Shown here one piece after another: positions 23,034 to 34,800 of a stretch of DNA of 64,000 nt. Source of the stretch: Asterias amurensis (taxonomy: Eukaryota; Echinodermata; Asteroidea; Forcipulatida; Asteriidae). The DNA lies in contig NC_092659.1 in assembly GCF_032118995.1 (NCBI RefSeq), positions 9,403,177-9,467,176 of the forward strand, given 5' to 3'. Positions within the stretch are counted from its first letter, which is position 1. Each line of letters opens with the position of its first letter. The position numbers and the translations under genes are program-made. The notes below the pieces were generated by a model, which made no database searches, had not been told where the DNA came from, and worked only from the letters and a program-made list of their open reading frames with translations.

Positions 23034-23430
23034 CCCGGTTCACACTTCCTGCAAATTCGAATTTTGACGTCACTTCGAATCAGTCTTTTAAAAGAAGCTT
23101 TTTACTGATTGTGCGTATATTGTTCCTTTACTAATTTATTTTGGTGTACTGTCTTAATGTTTGCAATTTTTACTCTTCGGATTGTTTTGTAAGGTCCTTG
23201 TATTTTCATTTGTTTAGATTGCTGTATATTTTCCTATTGTAAAATTTTAATAATTTTATAATTATTTTTTGTTATGCGCTTGTGTACATTTTATGGAATA
23301 GCCGCAATATAAATGAATAAATTATGAATAAATTACTAATATGCCCAACCCCTACAAAACATCCGCAGCGAATATAGGAATGTGACGTAACAATTTGTGT
23401 CGCATTCGCAGGAAGTATGAACCGTGCTTT
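23034..23430. mobile_element. MITE family E, copy 1, with inserted sequence
   Basis: Left CCCGGTTCACACTTCCTG is mirrored by CAGGAAGTATGAACCGTGC at the right. The interior holds about 240 bp ending in GCCGCAATATAAATGAATAA, which looks like a retroelement 3' tail. Confidence 0.65.
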
Positions 23431-23584
23431 GTACGCATCGAAACACACTTGGCAATTGTTGGGTGTTTTCAAATGGTATAAAAACGCCTTTTTGTTTCTT
23501 CTGGTTTATAAAAAAAAAATCACATAGATTATTTTAACACATAGATTATTCTAATAAAAGGTAAAGATTGGTAATACAATGCGT

Positions 23585-23810
23585 GTTATACTTGCTACTG
23601 CTTGAGCGCATGATACTATTTTCATCGTGCAATTGATTTGAAACAAATTCGAAGATTAAAACAACTCTATAAATTTGAAAGACTGTCTTTCGTCAAAAGC
23701 AAAAAATTATCTTTAAGTCAATGTGACAATGTGAATTGTTGTACAAATCAAAGAAAAGTTATTATTTACATAGAAGTTGCGGCAGCAGTTTACCTGACCA
23801 GCAAAAATTT
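23585..23810 (+). repeat. Unknown triplicated unit, copy 1
   Basis: Shared landmarks in order are CTACTGCTTGA, CATCGTGCAATTGATT, GAAACAAATTCGAAGATT, AAATTTGAAAGACTGTCTTT, AAGTCAATGTGACAATGTG, TTGTTGTACAAATC and a GCGGCAG...TTTAC...GACCAG end. I recognise no known RNA or element. Confidence 0.75.
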
Positions 23811-23944
23811 TATTGTAAATACTACTTCTTGGAGTTACTGGTTCTAACAATTGAGAATAGGTACACACTCGTGTGTGCTCAATCCCCGCTACCAATAGTA
23901 TTATACCAGAAGGTGAAATAGACAACCCCTGGTCACACCACAGG

Positions 23945-24165
23945 GTGCTATACTCACTACTGCTTGAAAGCATCCAATATTTACATCGTGCAATTTATTT
24001 GAAACAAATTCGAAGATTCAAACAACTCTAGAAATTTGAAAGACTGTCTTTCGTCTAAATCAAATGATTTTTAAGTCAATGTGACGATGTGAATTGTTGT
24101 ACAAATCCAAGAAAAATGATTCTTCACACAGAAAACGCGGCAGTTGTTTACAGGACCAGATGAGT
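23945..24165 (+). repeat. Unknown triplicated unit, copy 2
   Basis: Same landmarks as copy 1 in the same order, offset about 361 bp, with substitutions and small indels spread through the unit. Confidence 0.75.
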
Positions 24166-24354
24166 ATATACTTTTTTTTTTAGGTAGCATTGAATTTGAT
24201 GGTTTTGATTAATGTGACATTAAGTTATTTTTTATGACTGCTTAGTCCATATTTAAAATGATTGGATCTGAAAAAAATGCTAATAAGTATCAATAATGGG
24301 ATGAATATTTATAGATAATTTTGTTCAAGAATGAAGATTGCTAAAGAGCGGTAT

Positions 24355-24586
24355 TACACTCACTACCACTGGACAGCCATTTCTATTTACATCGTGCAAT
24401 TGATTATGTAAACAAGTTCGCAAAAACTCTTTAAATTTGAAAGACTATATATAATATTTCGTCTCAAGCAATAAATGCAAACATTCAATTTTAAATCAAT
24501 GTGACAAGGTAATTTGTTGTACAAATCAAAGAAAAAATGTTATTCGTTTACAGAAACTGCAGCAATATTTATAATACAGAATTGGT
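24355..24586 (+). repeat. Unknown triplicated unit, copy 3
   Basis: The most diverged copy, offset about 406 bp from copy 2. CATCGTGCAATTGATT, AAATTTGAAAGACT and TTGTTGTACAAATCAAAGAA are retained. Confidence 0.7.
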
Positions 24587-24599
24587 GAGAAACAAAAAT

Positions 24600-24927
24600 C
24601 GCAAAGATCACAGATTTACATAAAGCTTACACGGTCTAATGATGATGATAGTTAAAAACATCCCTATATTTCTATATTTGACGAGAAATAAATCATCTAA
24701 TTTCGCGTTCGGAGTTTATCACTCAGTGAGCGTTTTATTCATTTTTGTTTTGGCATTGATGCAATGCAAAATTTGTAATCGGATTTTCACTATTCTCTCG
24801 TGACCAAGACGGCCGATCGATCTCAAACTTCTACAGGGTTGTCAGTTAATGTATATGGTGGATTAAATAAAGTGCTTACACTGCCAGCAACTGTTTTGAT
24901 AGCAAAACCAATTCTGTATTGTTCCTT
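24600..24927 (+). mobile_element. Dispersed repeat family D, copy 1
   Basis: Words such as GACGGCCGATCGATCTCAAA, TTCTACAGGGTTGTCAGTT and AAGTGCTTACACTGCCAGCA recur in inverse orientation at 43410-43770. It abuts a family A element at 24928. Confidence 0.65.
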
Positions 24928-25305
24928 TAAAGGGAAGGTATATACACGTTTGGTAATTGTCAAAGACCAGTCTTCTCACTTGGTGTATCCCATCATAACC
25001 ATAAAATAACAAGCTTGTGAAAATTTTGGCTCAATCGGTCTTCGAAGTTGCGAGAAAATGATGAAAGGAAAAACACCCTTGTTTGACGAATTTGTGTGCT
25101 TTCAGGTAAGAATAAAAGACTTCTAGCCAAAAGTCTTTTATTATTTTAGTGAGAAATTACCTCTTTCTCAAAACTATGTTACTTCAGAGGGAGTCGTTTC
25201 CCACAATGTTTTATACTATCAGCAGCTCTCCAATGCTCGTTACCAAGTCAGTTTTCAAGTTAGTATTTGTTTTGATTAATTACCAAACGTGTACCTTCCC
25301 TTTAA
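24928..25305. mobile_element. MITE family A (subfamily with GGGAAGGTA ends), copy 3
   Basis: Left TTTAAAGGGAAGGTA is mirrored by TACCTTCCCTTTAA. An inner palindrome, AAAGACTTCTAGCC...AAGTCTTTT, is shared with the copy at 56390. Confidence 0.8.
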
Positions 25306-25470
25306 CAGGGGCAGAATTGTTTTTAGTTTATACTTACTTTTCCTTGGATCAGATGATAATATATTTTTGCGCTAACTAGCCTATGATCGTGGTAAACATT
25401 TAATCTGTAAACTTTTTATCATAATTCACGACGCACATATAGTAACCAGCCTTGTTCATAAACTTTGCTT

Positions 25471-26562
25471 TTAAGATACAAGACGGATTTTCATCTCACA
25501 TGTCTTCAGTGACTCCATATTGTTCCAGGTGTACCATTTAATATAATCCCGAGCATCGGCTGTTGTTATCTGACTTGGGTAGTACTTACTGTTCAGATTA
25601 CACATAAAGCAAGCATTGTACCACCACGCCCCATGGTAATTCACGGCACAGCCGGGCTCGTAATTGTCATTTTGCTTGTCTTTCGTGGAGAACATCATGC
25701 CATCGATTGTGTACTTCTCACCAACATCTATGACGGAGTCTCCTGCAGTGCTTCTCTCATTGTACGAATCCACATTAAGCTGAAAGTTTTCTCCAGAAAT
25801 ACGGAAACCTTCATATCCGGACCATGCTTTCTCGCCAAACCAGTTTTCTAAGTCAAATCTCAGCTGCCACATTCCTACAGATTCAGTCAGGTTACGGAGG
25901 TTGTCGTTCCCGAGCCAGAACTCACCGTCCAAGTCACCAAAACCAACACGATAGTCGACCCAGTTGCGGTAGAAGTCCACGCTACCGTCTTGACGCCTCT
26001 GGATGACGATCCATCCCCCGCCATCAGTCTCCATGTCACAGTACACCCTCAGACCATCACTAAAGCCAGCAGGAAATATTGTGAAGATACCATTCTCGGT
26101 ATGACCTGCTTCAAGTAGCTTCTTGCAACTACTGTATCGATGCCAGAATGGGGTTGGTGTGTCAGGTAGTGTAAAAGGTTTGGGGTCAGGCACAGAAAGG
26201 AGAGGCGTGTCTTTATCGGCATCAAAGTACACACTCCCAAAGTGTGTAATGAAGTGGTCAGGATACCGAGCCCTGGTAGCATTATTCTGATCACACAAGT
26301 GAGTGTCAATGTTGTAATTGACTGATAGGCACTGTGGGTCAGCATGGCAATAACTCACACATTGAACATGAGATCGTACAACCGTTTTCCGGTAGGGAAC
26401 TTGCCGCAATTCTTTATTTTCTGCAGATAGAAACTCTCTTTCTAGTTGATGACCACATGTCAGTACTTCTGCAGCTGTAATTGGTGCGCTCTTGAAAAGA
26501 AACACAATACATGCTACGACTAATAATATCAGTTTTGATGCGCAAAACCATACCTCCTCCAT
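25471..26562 (-). CDS. Secreted PAN/apple plus fibrinogen C-terminal domain protein (FReD), intronless
   Basis: A 363-residue uninterrupted ORF. Residues 1-31 form a signal peptide (hydrophobic LILLVVACIVFLF, likely cut after ITAA). Residues about 36-113 look like a PAN/apple module with Cys at 36, 68, 72, 78 and 90. After a Pro-rich linker (about 118-139), residues about 144-363 are a fibrinogen C-terminal domain. Its hallmarks are CDMETDGGGWIVIQRRQDGS, a DFYRNW...GFGDLDGEFWLG block, Cys pairs 146/175 and 305/318, and a calcium/ligand loop KDKQNDNYEPGCA followed by GAWWYNACF. Predicted N-glycosylation sites include NAT (94) and NLT (224). Family members act extracellularly as lectin-like recognition or matrix proteins; a role in immunity is inference. 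Lack of introns in an intron-rich neighbourhood suggests retroposition or an intronless family. It is divergently oriented to the ATP11B-like gene, 2.2 kb away. Confidence 0.93.
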   Translation of the reverse strand: MEEVWFCASKLILLVVACIVFLFKSAPITAAEVLTCGHQLEREFLSAENKELRQVPYRKTVVRSHVQCVSYCHADPQCLSVNYNIDTHLCDQNNATRARYPDHFITHFGSVYFDADKDTPLLSVPDPKPFTLPDTPTPFWHRYSSCKKLLEAGHTENGIFTIFPAGFSDGLRVYCDMETDGGGWIVIQRRQDGSVDFYRNWVDYRVGFGDLDGEFWLGNDNLRNLTESVGMWQLRFDLENWFGEKAWSGYEGFRISGENFQLNVDSYNERSTAGDSVIDVGEKYTIDGMMFSTKDKQNDNYEPGCAVNYHGAWWYNACFMCNLNSKYYPSQITTADARDYIKWYTWNNMESLKTCEMKIRLVS

Positions 26563-27847
26563 GGTACCAATGTCTCAAATCTGCTCAAGAATATACTTGA
26601 AAGCAAAAACTGCACTTAAGTCCTGCTTCCTGTTCACACAATACTTTCATACAAGCAGAAACCCTTGTATAAAAGGTTGAAAGTATAAGCTTTTCGAAGA
26701 AATCGAGAAAAACGCAAGAGTTGTCAAGCAACACCAAGAACTAGATAGTTGAGGATAACACAGCGATTTTACATGGTGTGACTCTCAGAAGAGAAGCGAT
26801 GAAAACGACAAACTGGTTTCAGAGCACCAGAGCTAGGCGGGGGTAGTACTTCAGTGTCGTGGCTATTGGTGATTGGCCAATTCGTCTGGCTTCCAAATTG
26901 TATTAGAATCAATCTGTGCCTCGATGGACGGCACGGATTAGCCAATGTTGCTCTTTTGACGAGCGTGCGTCTTTAAGCTTTCAGATTATATTCTTGCTAA
27001 TACCTTGGTTTGACATGGTTGGCAGTTCTCCTTTGAAATTTGAAGAGCCGCGGTATTTATGAAAACATCCATAAACCTTCCTGGCATTTGCCGTGAGCTT
27101 ACCGGATCGAAAAACATCAACAGAGGCGTTGGCAACTGTCCACATAGCTATAGCTGTCAATTAACCCTATTGTTGTTAAATGCACCACACTCGTTTACGG
27201 CGACTGGAAAATACTTCATTAAAGCTGTAGGCATGCATTTTAAAAAATTCAGTTTCTAAATTAATGAAATCTCTTTAAAAAAAATCAGTTTCTTGAATCA
27301 AATCACTTTTAAATATATATATACATATAATATAATTTTATATTTATATAGCAACTCGTTTTGGGGCCTATTATGATATTTGGTTGGAGAATGCATAATG
27401 CATAAACATGAGTAACCTTGACGGTGGCTATTAGCTGATTAGTCTTGCGTTGACGTTGGCATTGTTTGCCGATTGCGTTTTGTAAAACGGCAACCCGTGT
27501 TTCGGGAGACCATGGGCGAGAGACTAAAATTAATAATATGAAGAAGCGGTCACAGTGCGATTTGCGAGAGGAGCCGTCTGGTTCGAAGCCTAAACGAGGT
27601 TTCTTTGGGGTGATTTTTATTGTCGTGCTTCCTATCTTTTAGTCAATTTGAGGAGGATGTTTTCTTATAAGAAATACTTACTAATATAATTGAAAACGGT
27701 GTATTGCACTGATTTTAGCAGTGCCCGAGCGGCTTAGTTCAATGCCCATAAAAAGTAGTAGGTATCTTTAAAGCTCGTTTGCGTCACCCCCTTTTGTTTT
27801 GTGAACGTACATATTTATTACAAACATCAAAAGCTAATAAATGTATT
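26563..27847. other. Region upstream of the FReD gene, no other gene seen
   Basis: Intergenic DNA between the divergent FReD and ATP11B-like genes. A TTTATAC-like box about 100 bp before the FReD ATG on the minus strand is a weak promoter candidate. The rest shows no exon-like pattern. Confidence 0.4.
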
Positions 27848-28242
27848 AAAGGCAGTGGACATTAAGGTAATTACTCAAAATATGTATTAGCATAAACCCT
27901 AAGCTACTTGCATGGAACGAGTAATGTGGAGAGGTTGATAGTATAAAACATTGTGAGAAACGGCTCCTTCTGAAGTGGAGTAGTCATTCGAGAAAGAAGT
28001 AATTTTCCACGAATTTGATTTCGAGACCTCAGATTTAGAATTTGAGGTTTCGAAATCAAGCATCTGAAAGCACACAACTTCGAGTGACAAGGGTGTTTTT
28101 TCTTGCATTAATTTCTTGCACCTTCGACGACCGATGGAGCTCATAATTATTTTCACAGGTTTGTTATTTTATGCATATGTTGAGATACACCATGTGAGAA
28201 GACTGGTCTTTGACAATTACCAATAGTGTCCACTGTCTTTAA
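27848..28242. mobile_element. MITE family A, copy 4
   Basis: Starts TTAAAGGCAGTGGACA and ends CCACTGTCTTTAA, with all inner landmarks including GAGACCTCAGATTTAG mirrored by TTTGAGGTTTCGAAATC. Confidence 0.85.
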
Positions 28243-28780
28243 ATCGGGTGTGGTCGTCTTCTTTCTTCGAGATTTTACAGAGAAAGAGTCATATACATGT
28301 AGGGCTCAAGTTGAGACCGAACTCATTTCTGCCCAAGTAGTAGGCCTAGTTCTTGTTAAAAAATCCTCATTCTGCGGTATGTAGAATCATGGAGGTAGGT
28401 AGAAATGTAAACGGCAAGTTCTCTAGTTAGAGAACAACTGAAGAACCAAGTGATGATAAAATCTGTGTTGTGTTAACTGTTAGAGCGCCCCCAAGAGTGA
28501 TTTGCTACATCGGCATTTGATCCTACGCGGATACCAGATTCGATTGGACCGGATCCGACAACATTCATGACATTGGCAACACGGACGGCCCCGGGCCAGC
28601 AGATTCCTAGAATTTTGTGAACCAGATTACGGATGTTCTACCAAATTATAAATCCGGCAACACTCCGAGTAGCTCTATTCCACACGGCACACAACATCTG
28701 GCTTCTTTTTTCTTCAGATGATTGTTAGGCAAACATTCAAAGTGTGAATTAAAAGCGCAGGCGGCAGTGTGGTCCAGAGA

Positions 28781-28816
28781 ATGGCGTCTTTCTTAACGAG
28801 ACTTGTTGACACTCTG
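28781..28816 (+). CDS. ATP11B: ATP11B-like exon 1 (initiator exon)
   Basis: This exon encodes 12 residues starting [12 protein letters not shown] and ends with the donor GTAAGT in phase 0. It is the least conserved part of the family, so the start is chosen from Kozak context, the donor and phase compatibility with exon 2. An upstream alternative first exon cannot be excluded. Confidence 0.7.
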
Positions 28817-31800
28817 GTAAGTTAGGTTTACATTTTATTAACACTATCTAATCTGTAATGGTCCCATATATTTATTATTAACCAATGCACCAGGGGAAAA
28901 GTGGAAGTTTCCTTACGGCGCCAGCACTTTTTCATTCGATATGAAATAATATAGTATCTAATTTACCTTAAAAAAAAACCTCAATCAATAAGGTTTATCG
29001 CGATTCAGAACCGCACTACATTGTGTTGTGGGAAGGAATATGGGGCGGTTTCTATGCAGTTTCTACGACTCGCGCACGCAACGCCTATACCTTTGTGTGG
29101 GTTCAACAGCGCCCTCTCTTGATATTTTGCTATTCGCGATACACCTTATGAGATAGGCCAATCCCTTTTTGTTAAAAATTGTGAAAAAGTGGTGCGACAT
29201 ACGGAAAGTTATGCGCACCAGGCAGTGTGTGCATGGAGAGTTGCGAGAACCAACCCTCCTTCCTGACGTGATGGTGGGGGGGAGGGGGGTATGCGATGAA
29301 TGCCAGTCAACTTGCGCCCCCAGCAAAGTGCCCCACTACAAAGTCGCCCCCTAACAAAGCAGAGATGCCAAGTCCAGAGGCCAGCTATGCGTGAGATTTT
29401 TCAAAGCTCAACCCCCCCCCCCCCCCCGGATTTTTTTCTTCTCCCCCTTTTAGAAGGCCTTTCGAAATCGCCGCCCAACTTTATTTTTATTTTTAATAAA
29501 ATAAAAAAAAAAATCTGAAATTTATTTGTGGACAAAAAAAGTGTTCCAAAATGCTTCAAAAACCTCTTCAGAATAGTTAAAACTCACATGAGGTACACAG
29601 GAGATGTTGATGGTTAATGTGGAGGTACGATTGCGTCAGATTATTTCCTTCCAAACTTAAAAAAGATCGACTAAAAATGATGTCCAAAATCATCCGCTCA
29701 CTTCTTCTGCCTGTTGTGTCTTCGCTAGTGGAGCGCATTTAACAAATTTGCTAAACAAATCGGGAAAAACTTGTGCGCAAGAAGCGTTTTGCGCTCTGCC
29801 GAACAAAGTCTACGATGAATGCCAGTCAACTCGCCCCCTACTCCCGTAACAGGAGACGATAGCCGGACGAAACCGAAATAGTTCTAGGAGTACTCGCCCC
29901 CCAGCAGCAAATTCCCCCACTACAAAGTCGCCCCCTAACAAAGTTGCCCCCTCACTTACAAAGTTGCCCCCCCCAAAACAAAGTGAAGTTGCCCCCGAAA
30001 CAGTCGCCCCTAACAAAGTCGCCCAAGGAGATTTCACTAACTAAGTGAGGGCGCCCTTTGTTTGCAACCATTTTTGAGAGTCCTTGTCTTGGTGAATGCT
30101 TTTTCTTTCGAGAAATGTTAAAACTAATTAGCTAGTTTCTTTTTTACTTTTAAGTGGCTCTTTATATTATTATGTAAATCTAAAGCAAAAGCAATACAAT
30201 TTTTTGAATTAAATTAAGCATAGGCGAATCATTTAACCTTGTAGTTGTACCGGTATATAATTATTTCTGTGCATAATTTTTAAATAATCCATCCAAACAT
30301 ATATTATTTTGTTTTTAATTCACCTTACATTCTGAGGTTCCCCATGCCTACTTTTAATATCGTCCCATTTTTGATCTTGTCATTCTTTAATTGCATATTG
30401 TTGGTGGCATCTCGATACAACTTGCTCTCTAATACTACCCTTTCATATTTCCCTGCATAGAAAATTGGCAGCAGAGGTTGATGTTTTCTCCCTTTTACCA
30501 GCTGCAAACGATTCATGACTCATCAGTTTTTAAGAAAAGTTTGTTTTTCTGAGTTCTGGCCTTTATTGAGCATTGCAAGTCAAAACTACAATGAATGTAA
30601 GAAATTGTATCAAATGGGAAGGTGCATTTTAAGAACATAATGCACACTTGTTATTGTATCAGGTCTATTACCTATGACTCCTTTAAAAATTGTACACTTG
30701 GGATATAAGATAGGGCCTAATGTTCAATTCACAATGATGGATTGAATTCTAGGGTCTAACTCATTTCTGTTTGAAATCAGTAAAATTGAACTTGGATACA
30801 CATGGCCTACTTTTTGTTTTTAAGTGAAGTTTGGCATAGTCGTATAGTTTGTCAGTATGTTGAATACCATTGGCATCAACCTCGTTCCCAGGGGGTGACT
30901 GATACGTCGCGCTACCCATAGCCTGAACATCTGACGTCACACTTTACGGCTCGTGAATAACGCCAGAGACCTGCCTCTAGACCGGCGTGTATATTCACCT
31001 TTGACCTACCCTCATTTCACATAGAGATACATGGTACGCAGTCAAATTCTATTGCGGACGTGACAGCGGTGACTGTTTGGGCATCTATGTCACTGCACGT
31101 TTATCCATGGTATCGATATCATTGTATCCAATGGAATCACTGGAACTAGCGGCAGGGACCTGTCTTTATCCTACCACACCATGGCATGTACAAGAAGGTG
31201 TCTGTCGAGGAGTTTGAAGCTGGATCCATTATTGTGATTGTGATTTTTGTTTACTTTCAGCTGTGCAGACAAAAAGACATTCCTGAAAATCGGACTATTT
31301 TTGTGAATCACAAACCCCCTCCAACAAATGATGTCTACTTCCATCAGAAGTTTCCAGATAACACAATCATCTCATCCAAGGTAATTAGTTTAAAAAAGTT
31401 ATTTCAATCAATCACTAAGGCCGTGTAAAAAAGGAAACATGTTTAGCATCCGGGTTTCTTAAAAAAAAAGGAGGAGGGGGCTTTTTATTTTTCATTTTTT
31501 ATTTTCAAGATGGCTACCATTCTTTTTAAAATTTCAAAAATCCATTTTTTTTTCTAATGTTCAAACTCACAATAAAAAATGAAACGTGCTGAACAAGACA
31601 TTGAACAAAACAAAACATATTTTTAAAATAAAGGAAGCAGGCGGGATGCTATTAAACATGTTTCTTTTTTTACTTGGCCAAATTATGGATGCGCAAAAAA
31701 ACAATCCAACTTTGAACTGAAGGCTGTTGAATTGTTTTATTATGTTGATTTTCTACTCAGTAAAAACTTTGAAAACAAAATTCTGTGAATATATTGTTTA

Positions 31801-34800
31801 TTGGTTATTACTCAAAGTAATTATTAGCATAAAACCACACTTGGTAACAAGTAATGGGGAGAGGTTGATACTATTTAAAACAATTTTTGGGGTTGAACAA
31901 AGAATTGACTAGAGTGGGATTCGAACCAACGACCTCCGGATTAACGTGCCGGCACGTTAATCCAGAGGTCGTTGGTTCGGCACGTTAATCCGGAGGTCGT
32001 TGGTTCGAATCCCACTCTAGTCAATTCTTTGTTCAACCCCAAAAATCATTTCAAAATTTACCCAGTCAGTTTCCCTTGTGGTTTATATTAGTATTTAAAA
32101 CATTGTGAGAAACGGAAGTAATTTTCCACGGATTTGAGTTTAGAATTTGAGGTCTCGAAATCAAGCATCTGAAAGCACACACTGTCGTGTGACAATGGTG
32201 TTTTTTCTTTCATAGTTATCTCGCAATTCCGACGACCAATCACGCTCAAATTTTCACAGGTTTGATATTTATGCATATGTTGAGATCACCAAGTGAGAAG
32301 ACTGGTCTTTGACATTTATCTATAGTGTCCAGTGTCTTTGAAAAAGCTAACTGGTACTACAGGTATTTACAAAATTACCACTGGTAATTACTGGTAAATA
32401 GTTATTAGCATACAAACTTCCTTGGTAACAAGCAATGGAGAGCTGTTGATAGTGAGAAAGGACTCCCTCTGAAGTAACATAGTTTTTAAAAAGAAACTTC
32501 AGTATTATCTCACTATATAATACTTCAATTAAATTTGAGACCTCAGCTGATGTCTTCAATTCAAGCATCTGAAAGCACACAGGGCGGTTTTTTCTTCCAG
32601 TATTCTCTTCAACTTCAACGACTTATTGAGTTCAAATTATTACAGGTTTGTTATTCTATGCATGTTGAGATTCACCCAGTGAGAAGACTGGTCTTTGACA
32701 AATTCCAATAGTGTCCAGCATCTTTAAAACAAATTTGTTGACTGTAATTTGTGAGTTTTTGTTGTCCTACTACACAATGTACCAAGAGTTCACGCCTTGG
32801 ATGTGGATTCGGAATCATCATGCATGATGAGCGATGCATTCTAATTTTTTGCTACAATCATCAATTTTTCTCAGACCGTTCAATTGCCAGAGGCAAACAC
32901 TGCTTCAATTGAAGTGGAAATAATCTGGTTTTTTTTATACAAATTATATTGGCAGAGTAAAGCCTTTTCTTATTACGAATTATGAAAACTTTTTAAGCAA
33001 AAGTACAGCCTGTACCTGTTCATTAGTATACAAAATATGCAATACATGCTTATGGTGGGGTCTCTGAATAATGACTACACCTTGTGTGGAAGTTTTCATG
33101 AACCTTGGTGCGTTTCAGACAGTGACATGTAGGGCCTCGAGGCTTACTGTTGGCAAAAAGATTATTTCAATGTGTGTGTTTAATGGTTCTCATTAAAGAC
33201 ACTGGACACTATTGGTTATTGTCAAAGACCAGCTTTCTCACTTGGTGTATCTCAAAATCTATTTCTGAGGTCTCAAAATCAAATTCAAATATTTTAGTGG
33301 AAAATTACTTCTTTCTCACTACGTTACTTCAGAGGGAGCCGTTTCTCACAATGTTTTATACTTTCAACAGCTCTCCGTTGCTTGTGAGAATACTTTCATG
33401 AGTTGTTCAATACTGCAAGGTGACATTTTCATCTTTCAACACATACAAAAATTCTCACTATAGATAGTCCCAACTTTACGTAAACTGGGCAATGGAACAC
33501 ACAGCCTTTCGTTTTGCTAGAGAACGGCATGCAGCACGCGCACATTTCACAAAACTCGTTGCCTGATTAGTTAGTTAACAGGGTGGTTGCGTAAATAAAT
33601 TGAGCGCTTGGCGCGCCTGCAAGCCGAAATGGCGTCTATTGCAACTTATAGCAACATGAATTCAAAATATCACATGAATTCAAAATATTCATTATGTTAT
33701 TTAGATAACACCCAAGTAGGTCTTTTTCATTTCTTTAGAGGAAATACCAAATTAATTGATCATCAAAATGTACAAAAAATAAACAAGATTGTATTCTGGC
33801 ATTCTCATTGAAGGCGGCGGGTCGCGCAAACTTTCAATGTTGAGGATCACTAGCACCTTCATTTAACACTGGGGCCATGGCAATTCCATGAACGGTGTTT
33901 GTTTTAGATCTTGTGTCATGTTAAAGGCCAATACATGTACCATTGCGTGACCAACTGGCTTATGACAATGCATTCTGCTTCAAAGCGTGGTAGCTAGCAT
34001 GCAATAGACGATTTGACCTGTGACATCATAGGTTTTCAAAAGAAGCACAGAGCATAGAGTAAAATGCACAGAGTTTGGACTTTCGTGCAGACACGATTTG
34101 TACACAGCCTAATGGAAGAAAGTATAAAATCTTATTTGTTGTGGAGATGGCACTGTCTAATTCTTATCAAATTTTGATAAAAACTTGTCCAGCTTTTACT
34201 TTTATAACTCTTGGATTTATGTGGAAGTTCTGACACAAAATGTCAACTTTCCCATGTGACCAGTGCAGTATCTTGCCTGCCATAAATACCCCCAAAATTA
34301 ACAAGGTCACACTTGTTGTAAACAAAATTTGCATGGTCTATCATAGGCCTACTGTACGTGCAAAAAGGATGCAATGAAATATTGAAATCGCACGAGCTAA
34401 TTAGGCCTACGGAGGCCATGAAATAATGTTAAATAAAGAATGACTTGTGACCTCCAGGAATGACAAGGATCTACTTACTGTTACATTGGCAAGAAGTGTT
34501 ACTGTAAATGACCTAAACTAGGGATAACATATGGGTTACTTTGTAATCAACTGCCTGCAGTCTGTTGAATTTTGTCTAAAGCTCGGTTCATACTTCCTGT
34601 GAATGAGAACACGCAGCGAATTTTGACTATTTAGGCCCTACAGGGCTGTTTTCACAGAGAGTTATTTGCTGCGAATTTGTGAGGTAAGCTTGGGCGATAT
34701 CGATTTATTTTATTCACGATATATCGCCGACAATATATCGCGATATTCGATATCATCGCGATTAATGAAATTTGACATTTCAGTCTTCAAACTCCAAGTG

